A stretch of 63,601 nt of DNA from an uncultured Desulfuromonadales bacterium (GTDB lineage Bacteria > Desulfobacterota > Desulfuromonadia > Desulfuromonadales > Geopsychrobacteraceae): NCBI GenBank assembly GCA_947259685.1, contig CAMYNC010000027.1:1-63601 (forward strand). Reading direction: 5' to 3'. The notes under the pieces are model-generated. The model made no database searches, had not been told where the DNA came from, and worked only from the letters and a program-made list of their open reading frames with translations. The position numbers were made by a program, and so were the translations under genes. Positions within the stretch are counted from its first letter, which is position 1, and the number at the start of each line of letters is the position of its first letter. Shown here piece after piece: positions 1 to 9,746 of the stretch.

Positions 1-140
1 AGGACCGGGAAGAGTTGAATCATGAACCCTGGCTCCTTGATGACATCCTTGGCCAGCTCCGGCAGGGTATCGATGATAAAGGCCTGTTTTTCTTCTGTGG
101 ACAGCCCGAGCAGGGCGGTTTTGATCTCTTGACTCGACAT
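1..140 (-). CDS. N-terminal part of an unknown protein (runs off the window)
   Basis: The ATG at 138-140 opens a frame of 46 codons that is still open at the window edge. It starts 28 bp after the lon stop codon and has an AGGAG ribosome binding site about 8 bp upstream, so it probably follows lon in the same transcript. The visible residues form a soluble, mainly helical stretch with no signal peptide and no motif I recognise. The product cannot be named from this fragment. Confidence 0.6.
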   Translation of the reverse strand, partial: MSSQEIKTALLGLSTEEKQAFIIDTLPELAKDVIKEPGFMIQLFPV

Positions 141-168
141 TGAAAGGTTCTCCTGAAAAAAGTAAATA

Positions 169-2598
169 TTATTTTCCGAAAGCGATCTTGAACACTTCCG
201 GGTACTCCTTAACGAAATGAACATCGATGCCCTCGCGCAGGTAGGCGGGCAGGTCATCATAATCTTTCTTGTTGTCATGGGGAAAGATCAAAGTTTTCAA
301 ACCGGCCCGGCGCGCGGCGATGGTTTTCTCCTTGACCCCGCCTATAGCCAGCACCCGCCCGGTCAGAGACAGTTCGCCGGTCATGCCCAGTTTCTTCATG
401 ACCGGTTTGCCCATGATCATCGAGAGCAGCGCTGTGGTCATGGTGATGCCGGCGGATGGGCCATCCTTGGGGGTGGCGCCGGCCGGAACATGCAGGTGGA
501 TAAAGTGGCTGTCGAAATAGTTGGCCGGAATCTGATACTCATCCAGATGGCCCATGACATATGAGTAGGCGATCTCGGAGCTTTCCACCATCACCTTGCC
601 GAGCTGGCCGGTCTGCTTGAAGCCCTTGCTCTTGCTCTTCATCGCCGTGGCTTCGATCTGCAGGGTGGCACCGCCCATCCGGGTCCAGGCCAGCCCGGTG
701 ACCACACCGGGGTTATCTTTAATCAGTTCCTCTTCGGCGAAGATCGGCTTGCCGAGATAATGCTCAACATCCTTTTTGGTGATCGAAATCTTCTCATCAC
801 GCCCTTCGGCAAACTCCATGGCCGCCTTGCGCATGATCTTCTTGATTTTGTTTTCCAGCCCGCGAACCCCTGATTCCCGGGCATAGCGATCGACAATATC
901 GGCCAGGGCGCTTTTGTGGATTCTGACCTGACTTTTCTCCAGGCCATGGTTTTTCAACGCCTTGGGAATCAGGTAGCGCTTGGCGATCTCCAGCTTCTCT
1001 TCCAGGATGTAGCCGGACAGGCGGATCACCTCCATCCGGTCGAGCAAGGGCGCCGGAATGGTGTCGAGCTGGTTGGCGGTGGCGATAAACAGGACATTGG
1101 AGAGGTCAAAAGGCACATCCAGGTAGTGATCGCGGAAGCTGCCGTTCTGCTCCGGATCGAGGACTTCAAGCAGCGCCGAAGCGGGGTCACCCTGAAAGCT
1201 GGCGCCGATCTTGTCGATTTCGTCGAGCATCAACACCGGGTTGGCGGTGCCGGCACTCTTCATCGCCTGAATCGCCTTGCCCGGCATGGCGCCGATATAA
1301 GTCCGGCGGTGGCCTTTGATTTCCGCCTCGTCGCGCATGCCGCCGACGGAGAAGCGGTAGAACTTGCGCTTCAGGGTGTCGGCGATGCTGTTGCCGATCG
1401 AGGTCTTGCCGACCCCGGGGGGGCCGACCAGGCAGAGGATCGATCCGGAGATATCGCCCTTCATCTTGCCGACGGCGATGAACTCGAGGATCCGCTCCTT
1501 GACATCGTCCAGGCCGTAATGATCTCGGTCGAGCACCTTGCGCGCCCGCGGCAGGTCGTAGGTGTCCTTGCTGAATTTCCCCCAGGGGAGAATCGTTAGC
1601 CAGTCCAGATAGTTGCGACTGACGTTGTACTCCGGAGAAGAGGGTTCGATCAGCTGCAGCTTTTCCAGCTCTTCATCGACTGCTTTTTGCGCCTCTTCGT
1701 TCAGAGTCAGCTTTTTCAGCCGCTGCTGAAACTTCTCGATTTCCGAGTCTTTGCCTTCCTTTTCCAGCCCCAGCTCACGCTTGATCGCCTTGAACTGCTC
1801 CCGGAGGAAGAACTCCCGCTGCTGGGCGGAGATCTTCTCTTCGATCTGCTGAGAGATCTTGGTCTGCAGGCGGGAGACTTCCAGCTCTTTTTTCAGCAGC
1901 ACCAAAACCTTGTCGATGCGCCGCCGGACATCGTAGGTCTCGAGCACGTCCTGCAGCTCAAAACCATCGGCATTGGTCAGGTTGGCGGCGAAGTCGGTCA
2001 GGCGAGCCGGGTCGTCCATGCTCGAGCGACCCAGAAACAGCTTGATTTCCTCGGAGTAGAGCGGGTTGATCTGCACCAGCTCCTTCAGGGTCGAGATGAT
2101 CGCCATGGAATAGGCCTGCATCTCGGCATTTTCGCTGGTTTCCGGGCCAAGGTAGTAGGTGACGTCGCTGTAGATAATGTCATCGACTTCCATCACCTCT
2201 TCGATGCTGAAGCGCTCCAAACTGTTGACCAGCACATGGGCGCTCTCATTTTCGGTGTGGATCAGTTTCAGTATTTTGGCCGCGACGCCGACCAGCTGGA
2301 GGTTGGTGGTGGAGTCCTCCTCGTCCAGATCCTGTACCATCACCAGGCCGATCGCCTGGGATTCGGTTTCCATCGCCTGCTTGATGGTCTTGACCCGCGA
2401 GGCGCCATTGACGGTCAGGGGGATGATGACCCCAGGGAAGGCCGGGCGGGGCCGCAGAGGAATAATCGGCAACCGGGCAGGCAGCATATCGCGCGCCAGG
2501 ACCAGACCCTCATCGGGGATCGCCTGGACATCGGCGTCGGTTTCGACCTCGATTTCGTATTCAATCGATTCATCATGGTCTTCAAAATTGTCATGCAT
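169..2598 (-). CDS. lon: ATP-dependent Lon protease
   Basis: This 809-residue protein has the full LonA layout: an N-terminal substrate-binding domain (about 40-240), a coiled middle region, an AAA+ module and a C-terminal Ser-Lys protease. The Walker A motif GPPGVGKTS lies near residue 391 and Walker B reads LMLDEID. The catalytic serine lies in PKDGPSAG near residue 715, with the partner lysine about 40 residues later in GGVKEK. The length is normal for the family. Lon degrades misfolded and short-lived regulatory proteins in the cytoplasm. The first 30 residues are unusually acidic. No clear heat-shock promoter was found in the 277-bp gap to polA. Confidence 0.97.
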   Translation of the reverse strand: MHDNFEDHDESIEYEIEVETDADVQAIPDEGLVLARDMLPARLPIIPLRPRPAFPGVIIPLTVNGASRVKTIKQAMETESQAIGLVMVQDLDEEDSTTNLQLVGVAAKILKLIHTENESAHVLVNSLERFSIEEVMEVDDIIYSDVTYYLGPETSENAEMQAYSMAIISTLKELVQINPLYSEEIKLFLGRSSMDDPARLTDFAANLTNADGFELQDVLETYDVRRRIDKVLVLLKKELEVSRLQTKISQQIEEKISAQQREFFLREQFKAIKRELGLEKEGKDSEIEKFQQRLKKLTLNEEAQKAVDEELEKLQLIEPSSPEYNVSRNYLDWLTILPWGKFSKDTYDLPRARKVLDRDHYGLDDVKERILEFIAVGKMKGDISGSILCLVGPPGVGKTSIGNSIADTLKRKFYRFSVGGMRDEAEIKGHRRTYIGAMPGKAIQAMKSAGTANPVLMLDEIDKIGASFQGDPASALLEVLDPEQNGSFRDHYLDVPFDLSNVLFIATANQLDTIPAPLLDRMEVIRLSGYILEEKLEIAKRYLIPKALKNHGLEKSQVRIHKSALADIVDRYARESGVRGLENKIKKIMRKAAMEFAEGRDEKISITKKDVEHYLGKPIFAEEELIKDNPGVVTGLAWTRMGGATLQIEATAMKSKSKGFKQTGQLGKVMVESSEIAYSYVMGHLDEYQIPANYFDSHFIHLHVPAGATPKDGPSAGITMTTALLSMIMGKPVMKKLGMTGELSLTGRVLAIGGVKEKTIAARRAGLKTLIFPHDNKKDYDDLPAYLREGIDVHFVKEYPEVFKIAFGK

Positions 2599-2875
2599 CT
2601 GAATCGCTCCTTATATTGAAAAATCGGTCGCAATGTCTCGTTTGAGACCAGACCTGATTGCATTAGGAATTTCCGTGAAGTTAATAGTATTGCCAGCAGA
2701 GTGTCAAGCTGACTTGCCGCCAGACTAGCCCAGAGCCACAAGATTGCCAAGCGTTCCTTTCTGTCCGGCGGCCAGGCACCGCCTCAGGCAATTCTGGACC
2801 GGATCGATCGTTTACTCTGCCCTGAAGGTATGAAATAATTCGGCGCAATTTTCCCCTGCAGAAAGGTTTTTCTTC

Positions 2876-5560
2876 ATGGCTCAAGCGACACAGCGGGTCT
2901 ATCTGGTCGATGGCTCCTCTTATATATACCGTGCTTACTATGCAATCCGCCACCTCTCAAACTCAAAAGGCGAGGCGACCAATGCCGTTTATGGTTTCAC
3001 CAACATGCTGCTGAACCTGGTGCGGGATGAAAAGCCGGACCGACTAGCGGTGGTGTTCGATGCCAAAGGGCCGACCTTTCGTAAGGAACTCTATCCTGAA
3101 TATAAAGCCAACCGCAGTGCCATGCCGGAGGACCTGGTACCGCAGGTGCCGCTGATCAAACAGGTGGTGCGCGCCTTAAATATGCCCGCCTTGGAACAGG
3201 CCGGGGTTGAAGCGGATGACATTATCGCCACTCTGGCTAAAGAGTACTCCGAACAGGGTCTGGACGTCACCGTGGTCACCGGCGATAAGGATCTGATGCA
3301 GATCGTTAACGACAAGGTCTGCCTGCTCGACACCATGAAGGGCAAAATCTCCCGGCGCGAGGAGGTGATCGAACGTTTCGGCGTGCCGCCGGAGCAGGTG
3401 CTCGAGGTGTTAGGACTGGCCGGGGATACTTCGGACAACATCCCCGGGGTGCCAGGGATCGGCGAAAAAACTGCCGCAGGGCTGATTCAACAGTTCGGCA
3501 GCATCGATAAGCTGCTGCAGAATATCGATCAGGTCAAAGGCAAGAAGCGGCAGGAAAACCTGCGCGAATATGGCGAGCAGGCGCTGCTTTCGCGCAAGTT
3601 GGCCGATCTGATTTATGACGTGAAGCTGGATGTCAGGATCGATGACCTGACCTTGGATGAGCCGGATCGCGAGGCCTTAGCCGAGCTGTTCAAGCAGCTG
3701 GAATTTCATAAACTGCTGCAGGAGTTCTCCGCAGCCGATCCTCAGCAGCAGAGCAGCGGCGACAATTATCAGACGGTCCTCAGCGAAGCTGAGTTGGATG
3801 AGATGATCCTCCGCCTCAAAACCGCTGGACGTTTCGCCCTGGATACCGAAACCACCAGTTTGGTGGCGGTGCAGGCCCAGCTGGTCGGTCTGTCTTTCTC
3901 TGTCGAAGCGGGGCACGGCTGGTACCTGCCGGTCGGACATATTTACCTGGGCGTACCGCAACAGCTGCCTCAGGAGTTGGTGCTGGAAAAACTGCGGCCG
4001 CTATTGGAAGATCCGCAGCTGGAGAAGATCGGCCAGAACATCAAGTATGATGCCCTGGTCCTGCGCAACGCTGGAATTGAACTGGCGGGCGTGAGTCTCG
4101 ATACCATGTTGCTCTCCTATATTGTGCATCCGGAAGCGAAATCCCACGGGCTCGATGCCTTGGCCGCTGAGCATCTCAACCACCGGATGATCCCCTACTC
4201 GGAGATGACCGGCAGCGGTAAAAAACAGATCTGTTTCAGCGAAGTAGAGGTGGAAAAAGCGACCGTCTATGCCGCTGAGGATGCCGACATCACTTGGCAA
4301 CTGGCGGAAAAACTGCTGCCGGAACTGCCTGCTGGCGAGTCGGAGAAACTGCTGTATGAAGTGGAGATGCCGCTGGTCGATGCGCTGATCCGCATGGAGT
4401 GGCAGGGGATTCGCGTCGATGCCGATTTCCTCGGCACCCTGTCTCATGAACTGGCCGGTAAAATGGACAGTCTGGAGGCAGAAATTCACCAGCTGGCCGG
4501 TGGAGCCTTTAACATCAATTCACCGAAGCAGCTGGGGGAAATCCTTTTTGAAAAGCTCGGTCTGCCAAAAGGGAAAAAGACCAAGACCGGCTGGTCAACC
4601 AACGTTGAGGTGTTGACCAATCTGGCCGAAGATCACCAAATAGCCGCTAAAATTCTCGATTATCGTTCTTTGAGCAAGTTGAAAAATACCTATACCGACG
4701 CCCTGCCGAAGCTGATCAATCAGGCACGCGGCAGAATCCATACCAGCTTCAATCAGGCAGTGACGGCCACCGGGCGGCTCTCTTCCAGCGACCCGAACCT
4801 GCAGAATATTCCGATTCGAACCACCGAAGGCCGGCGGATTCGCGAAGCGTTCATTCCACAAGAAGGCTGGGCGCTGCTGTCCGCCGACTATTCGCAGGTC
4901 GAACTGCGGGTGATGGCGCATATGGCCGATGTAGCAGCCCTCAAAGAGAGTTTTCGGAATGACGAGGACATCCACAAGCGCACCGCCAGCGAGATCTTTA
5001 ATGTATTTCCCGAGCTGGTCGATGCCGAAATGCGCCGCCAGGCAAAAACCATCAACTTTGGCGTACTCTACGGCATGGGCGCCTTCAGTCTGGGCAAAGA
5101 TCTCGGTATCAGCCGCAAAGAGGCGCAGGCATTTATCGACAGCTATTTTGAACGTTACCCGGCCGTGCTGGAATATCTGGAGGCCAAGAAAGAGGAAGCT
5201 CGCGAGCATCAGTATGTGACCACCATCCTCGGCCGGCGCTGCGCCATCCCTGAAATTAACAGCAAAAACGGTGCAATCCGCAGTTACGCTGAGCGCAACG
5301 CCATCAACTACCCGATCCAGGGCAGCGCTGCCGATATCATTAAAGTTGCAATGGTCAACATCGACCGTCGCCTGCGCAAAGAAAACCTGCAAACGCGGAT
5401 GCTACTGCAAGTGCATGATGAACTGGTCTTCGAAGTGCCGCAGGAAGAGCTCGAACTGGTGAAGGAGTTGGTGCGCAGCGAAATGGAAAACGCAGTCCCG
5501 CTCGACCTGCCGTTGAAGGTCGATATCGGAATTGGGCAGAACTGGGCTGAGGCCCATTGA
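2876..5560 (+). CDS. polA: DNA polymerase I
   Basis: This 894-residue protein carries the three Pol I domains in order: the 5'-3' exonuclease (about 1-290), the 3'-5' proofreading domain (about 300-480) and the polymerase. The proofreading site looks intact: DTE near 323-325, an NIKYD motif, and a late Tyr-Asp pair in YAAEDAD. Polymerase motif A is DYSQVELR (Asp about 671), motif B is RRQAKTINFGVLYG and motif C is QVHDELVFE (His-Asp about 847-848). It fills gaps and removes primers during replication and repair. It is read divergently from lon, and the ATG lies about 8 bases after a run containing GAAAGG. Confidence 0.97.
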   Translation: MAQATQRVYLVDGSSYIYRAYYAIRHLSNSKGEATNAVYGFTNMLLNLVRDEKPDRLAVVFDAKGPTFRKELYPEYKANRSAMPEDLVPQVPLIKQVVRALNMPALEQAGVEADDIIATLAKEYSEQGLDVTVVTGDKDLMQIVNDKVCLLDTMKGKISRREEVIERFGVPPEQVLEVLGLAGDTSDNIPGVPGIGEKTAAGLIQQFGSIDKLLQNIDQVKGKKRQENLREYGEQALLSRKLADLIYDVKLDVRIDDLTLDEPDREALAELFKQLEFHKLLQEFSAADPQQQSSGDNYQTVLSEAELDEMILRLKTAGRFALDTETTSLVAVQAQLVGLSFSVEAGHGWYLPVGHIYLGVPQQLPQELVLEKLRPLLEDPQLEKIGQNIKYDALVLRNAGIELAGVSLDTMLLSYIVHPEAKSHGLDALAAEHLNHRMIPYSEMTGSGKKQICFSEVEVEKATVYAAEDADITWQLAEKLLPELPAGESEKLLYEVEMPLVDALIRMEWQGIRVDADFLGTLSHELAGKMDSLEAEIHQLAGGAFNINSPKQLGEILFEKLGLPKGKKTKTGWSTNVEVLTNLAEDHQIAAKILDYRSLSKLKNTYTDALPKLINQARGRIHTSFNQAVTATGRLSSSDPNLQNIPIRTTEGRRIREAFIPQEGWALLSADYSQVELRVMAHMADVAALKESFRNDEDIHKRTASEIFNVFPELVDAEMRRQAKTINFGVLYGMGAFSLGKDLGISRKEAQAFIDSYFERYPAVLEYLEAKKEEAREHQYVTTILGRRCAIPEINSKNGAIRSYAERNAINYPIQGSAADIIKVAMVNIDRRLRKENLQTRMLLQVHDELVFEVPQEELELVKELVRSEMENAVPLDLPLKVDIGIGQNWAEAH

Positions 5561-5628
5561 TAAGATGGTGAGGGGTTGTTTATTCAGCCCTGGGGCTGCA
5601 TTGTAGATTGGCTGAAAGAGGGTAGGGA

Positions 5629-7107
5629 ATGAAGAATATTGCTGACTTGGCAACTCTAATCCGTTCACAGGTTCCCCTGATTGTCATTGAGAGTAAGGAA
5701 GAGGTTCAGGCTGTAGAGTTGCTGAAAAAAGTGGCCCGTCAGCTTGAGATGCCTTTTTTTAAATGGACAGCGACGGAAGGTTTGCATCGACAGAAGCAAG
5801 GCTATAGCCCTCAACGGCATAACATCAAACCTCATGATGTTCTCTTACATTTAAAGGCCAGTGAATTATTAGGTCTTTATCTGTTGATTGATTTTCATCC
5901 ATACCTTGATGATCCGATTAACATTCGCCTACTTAAGGAAATCGTACTCACTGCAGAGAAAAGACGTCAGACGATCATTTTGTTGAGCCATCAACTTTCA
6001 ATCCCGCCAGAAATCGATCATTTGGGTACCCACTTTCAGCTGAACCTTCCCTGTAAACAAGCCCTGAAAGAGATAATTATTGAGGAAGCCCGTCAGTGGT
6101 CGCGAAATGCTGGTGGGCTAAAACCGCCAGTGGAAAAAGGGGTTCTCAAGTTGATGATTCGTAACTTGCAAGGCTTGTCGTTGGGCGAAGCGCAACGGCT
6201 GGCAAGGCAGGCAATTCATAATGATGGTACTCTTAGCCAATCGGATATCTCTGAGATAATCAGTAAAAAGGTCGAGTTGTTAAATCGTGACGGTGTGCTG
6301 AATTTTGAACCAGAAACGGCCCACTATGCTGATATCGGTGGACTAGTTAATCTGAAACAATGGTTAGATAAACGTAAGCTGGTATTTCAAGGGGAACACA
6401 CAATTACCGGTTTGCCCCAACCAAAAGGGATCCTGCTGTTAGGAGTTCAGGGCTGTGGTAAAAGTCTAGCTGCTAAGGTCGTCGCAGGTATGTGGGGAAT
6501 TCCATTGCTTAGGCTGGATATCGGAGCGATTTACAACAAATTCTTTGGTGAGACTGAGCGGAATATTCGTGAATCTTTGCAGACGGCCGAAATGCTTGGC
6601 CCTTGCGCCCTTTGGATTGATGAGATCGAAAAAGGTATCAGTACCAAAGGGGATGACAATGGTACTTCACAGCGGGTCCTTGCCTCATTGCTCACTTGGA
6701 TGGCAGAGCAATCAGCTGGAGTGTTCATTGTTGCAACGGCTAACGATATTAAACAGTTGCCTCCGGAATTAATTCGTAAGGGGCGAATGGATGAAATCTT
6801 TTTTGTGGATCTCCCTGGGGCCACCACGCGGCAGGACATTTTCGAGATTCATCTTAACAAGCGCCGACTTGATCCGAGTCGGTTTGATTTGGATCTTCTT
6901 GTTACAAAGAGTGAAGGTTTTTCTGGTGCTGAAATCGAGCAGGCAGTAGTTTCAGGATTGTATTCTGCCTTGGGAGGCTCAGGACAGTTAGATACGGAAA
7001 CTCTGCTCAAGGAGTTGCAATCAACAAGGCCCTTGTCAATAGTAATGGCTGAAAGAGTTGCTGAATTACGTGGCTGGGCTGCAAAGCGCACAGTTTCTGC
7101 TGGCTAA
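5629..7107 (+). CDS. Ycf46-like AAA ATPase
   Basis: This 492-residue protein has an N-terminal alpha/beta region (about 1-230) typical of Ycf46-type AAA proteins and a C-terminal AAA module. Walker A is GVQGCGKS (about residue 272), Walker B is ALWIDEIEKG, and an arginine-finger stretch RKGRMDE follows. It has no signal peptide or membrane segment. The substrate of this family is poorly known. The gene is visibly richer in A and T than polA or the following genes, which suggests separate acquisition. It lies 68 bp after polA and is followed by what looks like a truncated reading frame. Confidence 0.85.
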   Translation: MKNIADLATLIRSQVPLIVIESKEEVQAVELLKKVARQLEMPFFKWTATEGLHRQKQGYSPQRHNIKPHDVLLHLKASELLGLYLLIDFHPYLDDPINIRLLKEIVLTAEKRRQTIILLSHQLSIPPEIDHLGTHFQLNLPCKQALKEIIIEEARQWSRNAGGLKPPVEKGVLKLMIRNLQGLSLGEAQRLARQAIHNDGTLSQSDISEIISKKVELLNRDGVLNFEPETAHYADIGGLVNLKQWLDKRKLVFQGEHTITGLPQPKGILLLGVQGCGKSLAAKVVAGMWGIPLLRLDIGAIYNKFFGETERNIRESLQTAEMLGPCALWIDEIEKGISTKGDDNGTSQRVLASLLTWMAEQSAGVFIVATANDIKQLPPELIRKGRMDEIFFVDLPGATTRQDIFEIHLNKRRLDPSRFDLDLLVTKSEGFSGAEIEQAVVSGLYSALGGSGQLDTETLLKELQSTRPLSIVMAERVAELRGWAAKRTVSAG

Positions 7108-7149
7108 TAGGAGGATGCGAACCGCCCACTCGTTCTGGAGGAAGGTTCG

Positions 7150-7203
7150 ATGACACAAGAAAACCTAAATAGCCTTGGACCCCTGTCGCGACTGAATCGA
7201 TGT
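7150..7203 (+). pseudogene. possible 5' remnant of a gene downstream of the AAA ATPase
   Basis: A very strong ribosome binding site (GGAGGAAGG, 7137-7145) sits just before an ATG at 7150, and about 18 plausible codons follow. The frame then runs straight into the antisense of the AEC transporter, whose stop codon is at 7204. Its continuation to 7680 is only a shadow frame rich in Gln, His and Arg. The simplest reading is that a gene once followed the AAA ATPase and was cut off at this junction. A short real peptide or chance are alternatives. Confidence 0.35.
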
Positions 7204-8100
7204 TTAAACCACCAAATAAAGCAGCGGCAGGCTGGCAAAAGCGGCGACCATGCCGAGGCTGACCAGGGCCACCGCCAGCTCGGTTTCCAGTCCTGCGGCT
7301 ACCGCCAAGGCTCCAGCGGTCACCATCGGTGGCATTCCGGCCTCAAAAATCGTCACATCAACCGCCAGTCCGGTCAATCCCAGCAGCCGGCAACCGAGCA
7401 TGGCGATCAGCGGTGCAACCAGCAGCTTGATTGCCAGACCGAAACCGAGCGGCGGAAGTACGGTGCGTGGTATGCGCACCCGCAGCTGGAAGCCGATGGC
7501 GGTCATCACCAGGGGGACCAAGGGACCAGCCAGGTTGCCGAGCACCGTCAAGACCTCCTCAGGGTACGGCCAGGAGCGGGTGGCGAGGCCGAAAAACAGC
7601 GCCATAGAAGGTGGAAAAAACAGCACCCTGCGGACCACCGTACCCAGCTTGAGGGAATCGTTACTGCCGTAGAGCGCTAGGATCAATGAGCCGTAGGTGG
7701 CAAAGATCAGGATGGTGCCGATCTGATCGTAAATAATCAGGAAAGGGATGCCGGCCTCACCGAAAAAGGCCTGGATCATCGGCACGCCGAAAAACGAGGT
7801 GTTGCCAAGGGGGACGATCAGCAACAGTGCCCCGGTGACTGATCTGGACCAGCGGCAACTGCGGGCAAACAGCAGGATCAGCACAATCGACAGCAGCAGC
7901 ATTGCCCAGGGGACCACCGCCGCGACCAGAATTTCGCTGGTAAAGCGCAGCTGCGGAACTTTGAGCAGGATCAGGGCCGGCAGGGAGACGTACAGGGCAA
8001 ACATATTGAGCACCTGTGCCGTGTCTTTGGGGAAGGCCTCCAGGCGGCGAAAGACCATCCCCAGGGCGACGAATACGCCGATTAGAATAAAGTTTTCCAT
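7204..8100 (-). CDS. AEC family (auxin efflux carrier-like) transporter
   Basis: This is a 298-residue membrane protein with about ten hydrophobic segments and the usual length for AEC permeases. A conserved-looking stretch, PLGNTSFFGVPM, lies about 100 residues in, as in other family members. The ATG at 8100 is preferred over the upstream in-frame starts because AAGAAGG precedes it and because a membrane helix begins at once (MENFILIGVFVALG). AEC proteins carry small organic anions such as malate; the substrate here cannot be read. It stands alone between the broken AAA region and a cytidylate-kinase-like gene. Confidence 0.85.
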   Translation of the reverse strand: MENFILIGVFVALGMVFRRLEAFPKDTAQVLNMFALYVSLPALILLKVPQLRFTSEILVAAVVPWAMLLLSIVLILLFARSCRWSRSVTGALLLIVPLGNTSFFGVPMIQAFFGEAGIPFLIIYDQIGTILIFATYGSLILALYGSNDSLKLGTVVRRVLFFPPSMALFFGLATRSWPYPEEVLTVLGNLAGPLVPLVMTAIGFQLRVRIPRTVLPPLGFGLAIKLLVAPLIAMLGCRLLGLTGLAVDVTIFEAGMPPMVTAGALAVAAGLETELAVALVSLGMVAAFASLPLLYLVV

Positions 8101-8268
8101 GGCCAGCCTTCTTAGCACAGCAGGTTTCCAGCGACAAGGCGAATCGCTATCAGGGTCGGCTAGCAGCAGGGGAGCAGGAGCTGCGAGATGCACAGAAGCA
8201 TTGCCGCTGGCAGGGACGAATCAGCCAGGGGGCTGCTGGCAATATTACTGCGAAGGTGATGGCCTCTC

Positions 8269-8299
8269 GGGGCCAGGCGAGTTGAGAACGCCTGGCCCC
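8269..8299 (-). terminator. GC-rich stem-loop after the cytidylate-kinase-like gene
   Basis: Perfect 11-bp arms (GGGGCCAGGCG at 8269-8279 and CGCCTGGCCCC at 8289-8299) enclose a 9-base loop, 10 bp beyond the stop codon at 8310. No T-run follows on the minus strand, so it may be an mRNA 3'-end stabiliser rather than a classical intrinsic terminator. Confidence 0.4.
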
Positions 8300-8309
8300 G
8301 AATTGTTTG

Positions 8310-8993
8310 TCAGTGGAGATAGCCCAGGGTCAGGTCGGCCATCGATTCGACCGGCAAGCGGCTGTTATTAAGGACCAGATGATATAGTTTTGGGTCGTTG
8401 ATATCGCTGTCGGCAAAGCGACGCAAAAAATCATCCCGCTGCTTTTGATGGGATTCGATATAGTTTTCCGCTTCAGAAAAGGTCAGCTGATGCGCTTCCA
8501 TGATCTTCTGCACTCTGAAATCGTAAGGTGCCACCAGCCGCATATGGATACAGTTGGCCAAATCCTGGGTGGCCAGCGCTGCTCCCTGGCCGATGAAAAT
8601 GCAATGGCCGCGTTCGGCAAAGTCACGGATGACCGGCGTCATATGCTGGAAGACCTCGGTCTCTTCCGCCAGATATTTATCCAGAAACATGGAAAAGATC
8701 GCTTTGACAGAGGAGGGAGTGTCCTGGGCTTTCTCAATTTGCGCGACACTGTAACCGGAAAGTTTGGAAACCTCGGCCAGAACCTGGTTACCGACGATAA
8801 TCCAGGGCACTACCGGATTGGTGGCATTCAGCTTTTCGATCAGCGCTTCGGCCAGCGGATAAGCCTGACAGCCGAATTCACGGGCAATAGTCAGGCAGGG
8901 AGCCGGTTTTTCAGGTTCGGCAAGGGTTTGCATCCGGTGCCAGCAGTGCAGTTTCGATTCCAGTTGCGGAGTCCAATAGTCTTGGTTCGCCAT
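8310..8993 (-). CDS. cytidylate kinase-like family protein
   Basis: This 227-residue soluble protein resembles the cytidylate-kinase-2 family. A TIAREFGCQAYPLAEAL stretch near residue 35 matches the region where this family starts its nucleotide-kinase fold, and VIRDFAERGHCIFIGQGAA near residue 120 resembles the family's helix-strand core. A standard GxxGxGKS P-loop is absent, as is common in this family, so a true CMP kinase role is doubtful. The start at 8993 has an excellent AAAGGAGG site. The actual substrate is unknown. Confidence 0.75.
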   Translation of the reverse strand: MANQDYWTPQLESKLHCWHRMQTLAEPEKPAPCLTIAREFGCQAYPLAEALIEKLNATNPVVPWIIVGNQVLAEVSKLSGYSVAQIEKAQDTPSSVKAIFSMFLDKYLAEETEVFQHMTPVIRDFAERGHCIFIGQGAALATQDLANCIHMRLVAPYDFRVQKIMEAHQLTFSEAENYIESHQKQRDDFLRRFADSDINDPKLYHLVLNNSRLPVESMADLTLGYLH

Positions 8994-9488
8994 AAGCTTC
9001 CTCCTTTGAGTAAAGGCCCTTAACTTAGGGGCCTAAAAAGCAACTTCGGGTAAATTGTAACAGATTTCTCTGCCTCTGCTCGGAATGTTGCAGGTTATTT
9101 TCGGTCAGGAAAACTTTTCTTTATCGGGGTATTGAGGCTGGAAGAAGGTTTCTCGGCTTAGCCAGGCCTGCTCTGCCGTTTAGTAGGATTATGCGCGCTG
9201 GAAGGCCCTGCCACCCCAGCGATAACTAATTATCAATCAACACTGGGGGGTGGAGTATGTCTCAAACTATCTTTGTCTATGCCCAGGACAAGGAGATGCC
9301 GCAGCTCGGGCTGAACATGTTCTCAGAATACTGACTCTCTGCTGCAAGGGGCTGATCAGGCACCGCTTCATAGTTGGGCTGAGCTTCGTTGGCGAAAAAA
9401 AGCCTGCAGCCTTTTTGGCCGTTGCCCAGGTTCATTAAGGAATAATGCCAGGCCCCGGCCAAAAGGGCCAGAATAAGCAGGCTTCAAG
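8994..9488. other. gap of 495 bp without a convincing gene
   Basis: The only possible coding signal is a 25-codon frame at 9257-9334 on the plus strand with GGTGGAG before its ATG. It matches nothing I know and is too short to trust. Longer frames on both strands across 9250-9462 look random. No transposon ends or hairpins with T-runs stand out. Confidence 0.5.
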
Positions 9489-9746
9489 TTAGGCAGACTT
9501 CTTCTTCATTGTTCGATAGCCGATCAGCAGCAGGACCGCCCCGCCGGTCGCCAGCAGGAAACTGCCAAAATTAAACCCGGTTACGTCCCCAAGGCCTAAA
9601 AAAGAGCCGATAAACCCGCCAACGAAAGCGCCCGCGATGCCGATGAGGATAGTCACGATTATCCCGCCAGGATCGTCTCCCGGCATAATGAATTTAGCGA
9701 GTGCACCAACCAGTAGCCCCATAACGATCCAGGAGATAATTCCCAT
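9489..9746 (-). CDS. GlsB/YeaQ/YmgE family membrane stress protein
   Basis: This 85-residue protein is almost entirely hydrophobic, with three predicted membrane helices and the glycine-rich pattern of the transglycosylase-associated (GlsB/YeaQ/YmgE) family. It starts MGIISWIVMGLLVGALAK and contains GGIIVTILIGIAGA and GGFIGSFLG. The length is standard. An AAAGGAG site precedes the ATG. Members are small inner-membrane proteins linked to envelope or acid stress, with no defined biochemistry. It is monocistronic here. Confidence 0.88.
   Translation of the reverse strand: MGIISWIVMGLLVGALAKFIMPGDDPGGIIVTILIGIAGAFVGGFIGSFLGLGDVTGFNFGSFLLATGGAVLLLIGYRTMKKKSA

Noticed and set aside
2679..2707. TTGACA on the minus strand in front of lon, as a promoter or heat-shock element.
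   Set aside because: The good TACTAT box is only 12 bp away and no CCCCAT-type heat-shock -10 is present.
5585..5599. CAGCC...GGCTG hairpin after polA as a terminator.
   Set aside because: Only 5-bp arms and no T-run.
7150..7680. A 176-codon plus-strand frame opposite the AEC gene.
   Set aside because: Beyond the first 18 codons it is a His/Gln/Arg-rich shadow of the AEC gene.
9250..9462. Overlapping frames of about 60 codons on both strands.
   Set aside because: Neither has protein-like composition or a known motif; the plus-strand ATG at 9257 in another frame has the better ribosome site but gives only 25 residues.
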